Assembly (NCBI RefSeq): GCF_037969875.1
Contig: NZ_CP150218.1
Span: 3,968,001 to 4,032,000, forward strand
DNA length: 64,000 nt
DNA from: Paenibacillus sp. FSL R7-0337
GTDB taxonomy: Bacteria; Bacillota; Bacilli; Paenibacillales; Paenibacillaceae
Reading direction: 5' to 3'
The translations under genes and the position numbers were made by a program. A model generated the notes under the pieces. That model worked only from the letters and a program-made list of their open reading frames with translations, searched no databases and was not told the origin of the DNA. Positions 63,064-64,000 of this stretch are shown piece after piece; position 1 is the first letter of the stretch, and every line of letters starts with the position of its first letter.

Positions 63064-63294
63064 GACACACCTCCCGGCTTCGATATTACTTCAAATCAAA
63101 TCATTGGCAGGAACGCTGTAATTCTTTAGATGACTTATTTTAGAATGTTATTCTCCATATGTAATAGTCAGGGTACAGTCGCTTGGCAAATTTGATGATG
63201 AAGACCGCGATAATTTCTACTCCTTATTAGAAGGTGATGGTGTGGGATGAGTCTCGGCAAGCTTCGCTTTTTCAAGTTTAATTCGATCCAGTAA
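63064..63294 (+). pseudogene. Intergenic stretch with possible coding remnant
   Basis: A plus-strand frame open from about 63130 to the TGA at 63248-63250 has no ATG, GTG or TTG start with an SD. Its end reads KFDDEDRDNFYSLLEGDGVG, an acidic, protein-like composition. It could be the worn 3' end of a lost gene. Otherwise the 231 bases hold no clear feature. Confidence 0.25.
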
Positions 63295-63810
63295 TTATCC
63301 CCGGGCTTCTTTCGTATGCTTATCCAGCAATTTCAGCAGATAGGGGAACCGATATTCTCCGTGCATTCTCTGGATGTGCCGGGCAGCGGTGTCTGGCTCC
63401 ATGCCAATAGACGTGATATAGAGAGGCTTAGCGCTGGTGCCCCGGCAAATCTTTTTAACAAACGCCTCATTGTCGTTATCATGAAAGGCATTTTTGGCAA
63501 CACCGATCACTGGAATTCTCCCTGAAAAATCTGTGTAAACATAATGTCCGAGCCCCGGCTTCCTCTCTTGGTCTAAGTACACGTAGCCGTCCACCACAAT
63601 AGTGTGTATTTGGTTTGTATCCGTAAGTTTCAGCAGTTCCCGTATGCAGGGAAGCTCCCGTTTGTAGAAAGAACCAGGTTCGTATGCCCGAGGATTCTCT
63701 GTATAAGAAACGATAACGTCGAGCGGTGCAGAGTCTTCCCAACCCTGAAAGATAACCCCCACCGATTTTGCTTGATTCTCTTCATAATATACATCGACCG
63801 CAATAATCAT
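63295..63810 (-). CDS. Endonuclease V-like protein
   Basis: The 171-residue product has the outline of the EndoV fold: IIAVDVYYEENQAKSVGVIF (first Asp), GSFYKRELPCIRELLKL (conserved RELP with Glu), IVVDGYVYLD (second Asp pair) and IPVIGVAKNAFHDN. EndoV cleaves near deaminated bases. Compared with true Nfi it is shorter and the C-terminus is divergent, so it may be a related nuclease of other role. A weak SD (AAAGG) lies upstream of the ATG. Not in an operon. Confidence 0.72.
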   Translation of the reverse strand: MIIAVDVYYEENQAKSVGVIFQGWEDSAPLDVIVSYTENPRAYEPGSFYKRELPCIRELLKLTDTNQIHTIVVDGYVYLDQERKPGLGHYVYTDFSGRIPVIGVAKNAFHDNDNEAFVKKICRGTSAKPLYITSIGMEPDTAARHIQRMHGEYRFPYLLKLLDKHTKEARG

Positions 63811-63922
63811 AGGCAGTAATCACTAACCTTTCCGCTTTGTGTTAATATATTATAAATAATAGAAAATAATTGAAAACAGTGCAAGATGATCGATAAATCT
63901 AAAAAAGCCTCTGGAGGAGAAA

Positions 63923-64000
63923 ATGAAAGTCATCAATGCTTTCGTGGTTCTTGTTGTTGTCATTGCTATTGCGCTTCCGGCATATCTATGGAATGAAGCC
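63923..64000 (+). CDS. Exported protein, 5' end only
   Basis: ATG 63923 with GGAGGAG seven bases upstream opens 26 codons to the window end. The start encodes MKVINAFVVLVVVIAIALPA, a signal peptide or membrane anchor, then YLWNEA. The rest lies outside the window. Confidence 0.7.
   Translation, partial: MKVINAFVVLVVVIAIALPAYLWNEA

Overview
The window looks like a chromosomal segment of a low-to-mid GC Bacillota, most likely Paenibacillus or a close relative. That assignment is an inference. It rests on strong AAGGAGG-type ribosome binding sites, frequent TTG and GTG starts, a YtrA-type GntR/ABC operon, a BcrAB-like ABC operon with its own two-component system, a Btr-like AraC regulator fused to a substrate-binding domain, a Bacillus-type 7-1-7 Fur box, LicT/RAT antitermination and a collagen-like small protein. 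I saw no rRNA, tRNA, CRISPR array, transposase or prophage gene. Both ends cut a gene: an ankyrin-repeat gene on the left (minus strand) and an exported-protein gene on the right (plus strand).

Left part (1-9400). Eight codirectional minus-strand genes form an array rich in toxin-immunity-type families (ankyrin, SUKH/SMI1-KNR4, DUF4303, small unknowns) with no visible toxin. A divergent pentapeptide-repeat gene and an exported helical protein follow. Next come a YtrA-like ABC operon with its own operator palindrome and an acyltransferase-3 membrane protein.

9600-25800. This stretch has a VOC protein divergent from a WYL regulator; a response regulator/ABC ATPase/permease/histidine kinase operon; and a MerR-GNAT-hydrolase operon driven by a typical 19-bp-spacer MerR promoter. 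It continues with a LysR/MFS divergent pair, malate:quinone oxidoreductase, a leucine-rich protein, a MocR regulator divergent from an FMN-binding protein, and small membrane and collagen-like proteins.

25800-37400. A compact minus-strand operon encodes an acyl-CoA ligase-like enzyme, an NAD-dependent epimerase/reductase, an APH-type kinase and a GNAT acetyltransferase. It is followed by a SUKH gene with an apparent 3' frameshift. A glycerol module (fused DhaK-DhaL kinase, glycerol dehydrogenase) lies divergent from a PocR-domain AraC regulator. DUF421, LysR and small XRE genes complete the stretch.

37400-47900. Here are a SUKH gene, a TIKI/EreA-like lipoprotein and an iron module: a Fur box, a siderophore-binding lipoprotein overlapping a ferredoxin-NADP reductase, and a Btr-like AraC-binding-protein fusion. 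AraC and MerR regulators with GyrI-like domains, a VOC protein and a zinc-type oxidoreductase follow. A dispersed 22-bp palindromic repeat occurs as an exact copy at 22560 and again, in tandem, at 46623.

47900-64000. A beta-glucoside operon (licT-bglP-bglH) has two RAT/terminator switches. An FtsX-type ABC exporter has twin TetR operators exactly 60 bp apart, and a TetR-SUFU operon lies divergent from an MFS pump. A UbiB-family kinase is preceded by a coupled 12-codon leader ORF. An unusual 853-residue fusion joins a MetE/YxjG-like methyltransferase to an aldehyde dehydrogenase. An alpha/beta hydrolase and an EndoV-like protein end the window. Most promising for follow-up are the methyltransferase-ALDH fusion, the iron module, the immunity array, the repeat family and the leader-coupled ubiB.
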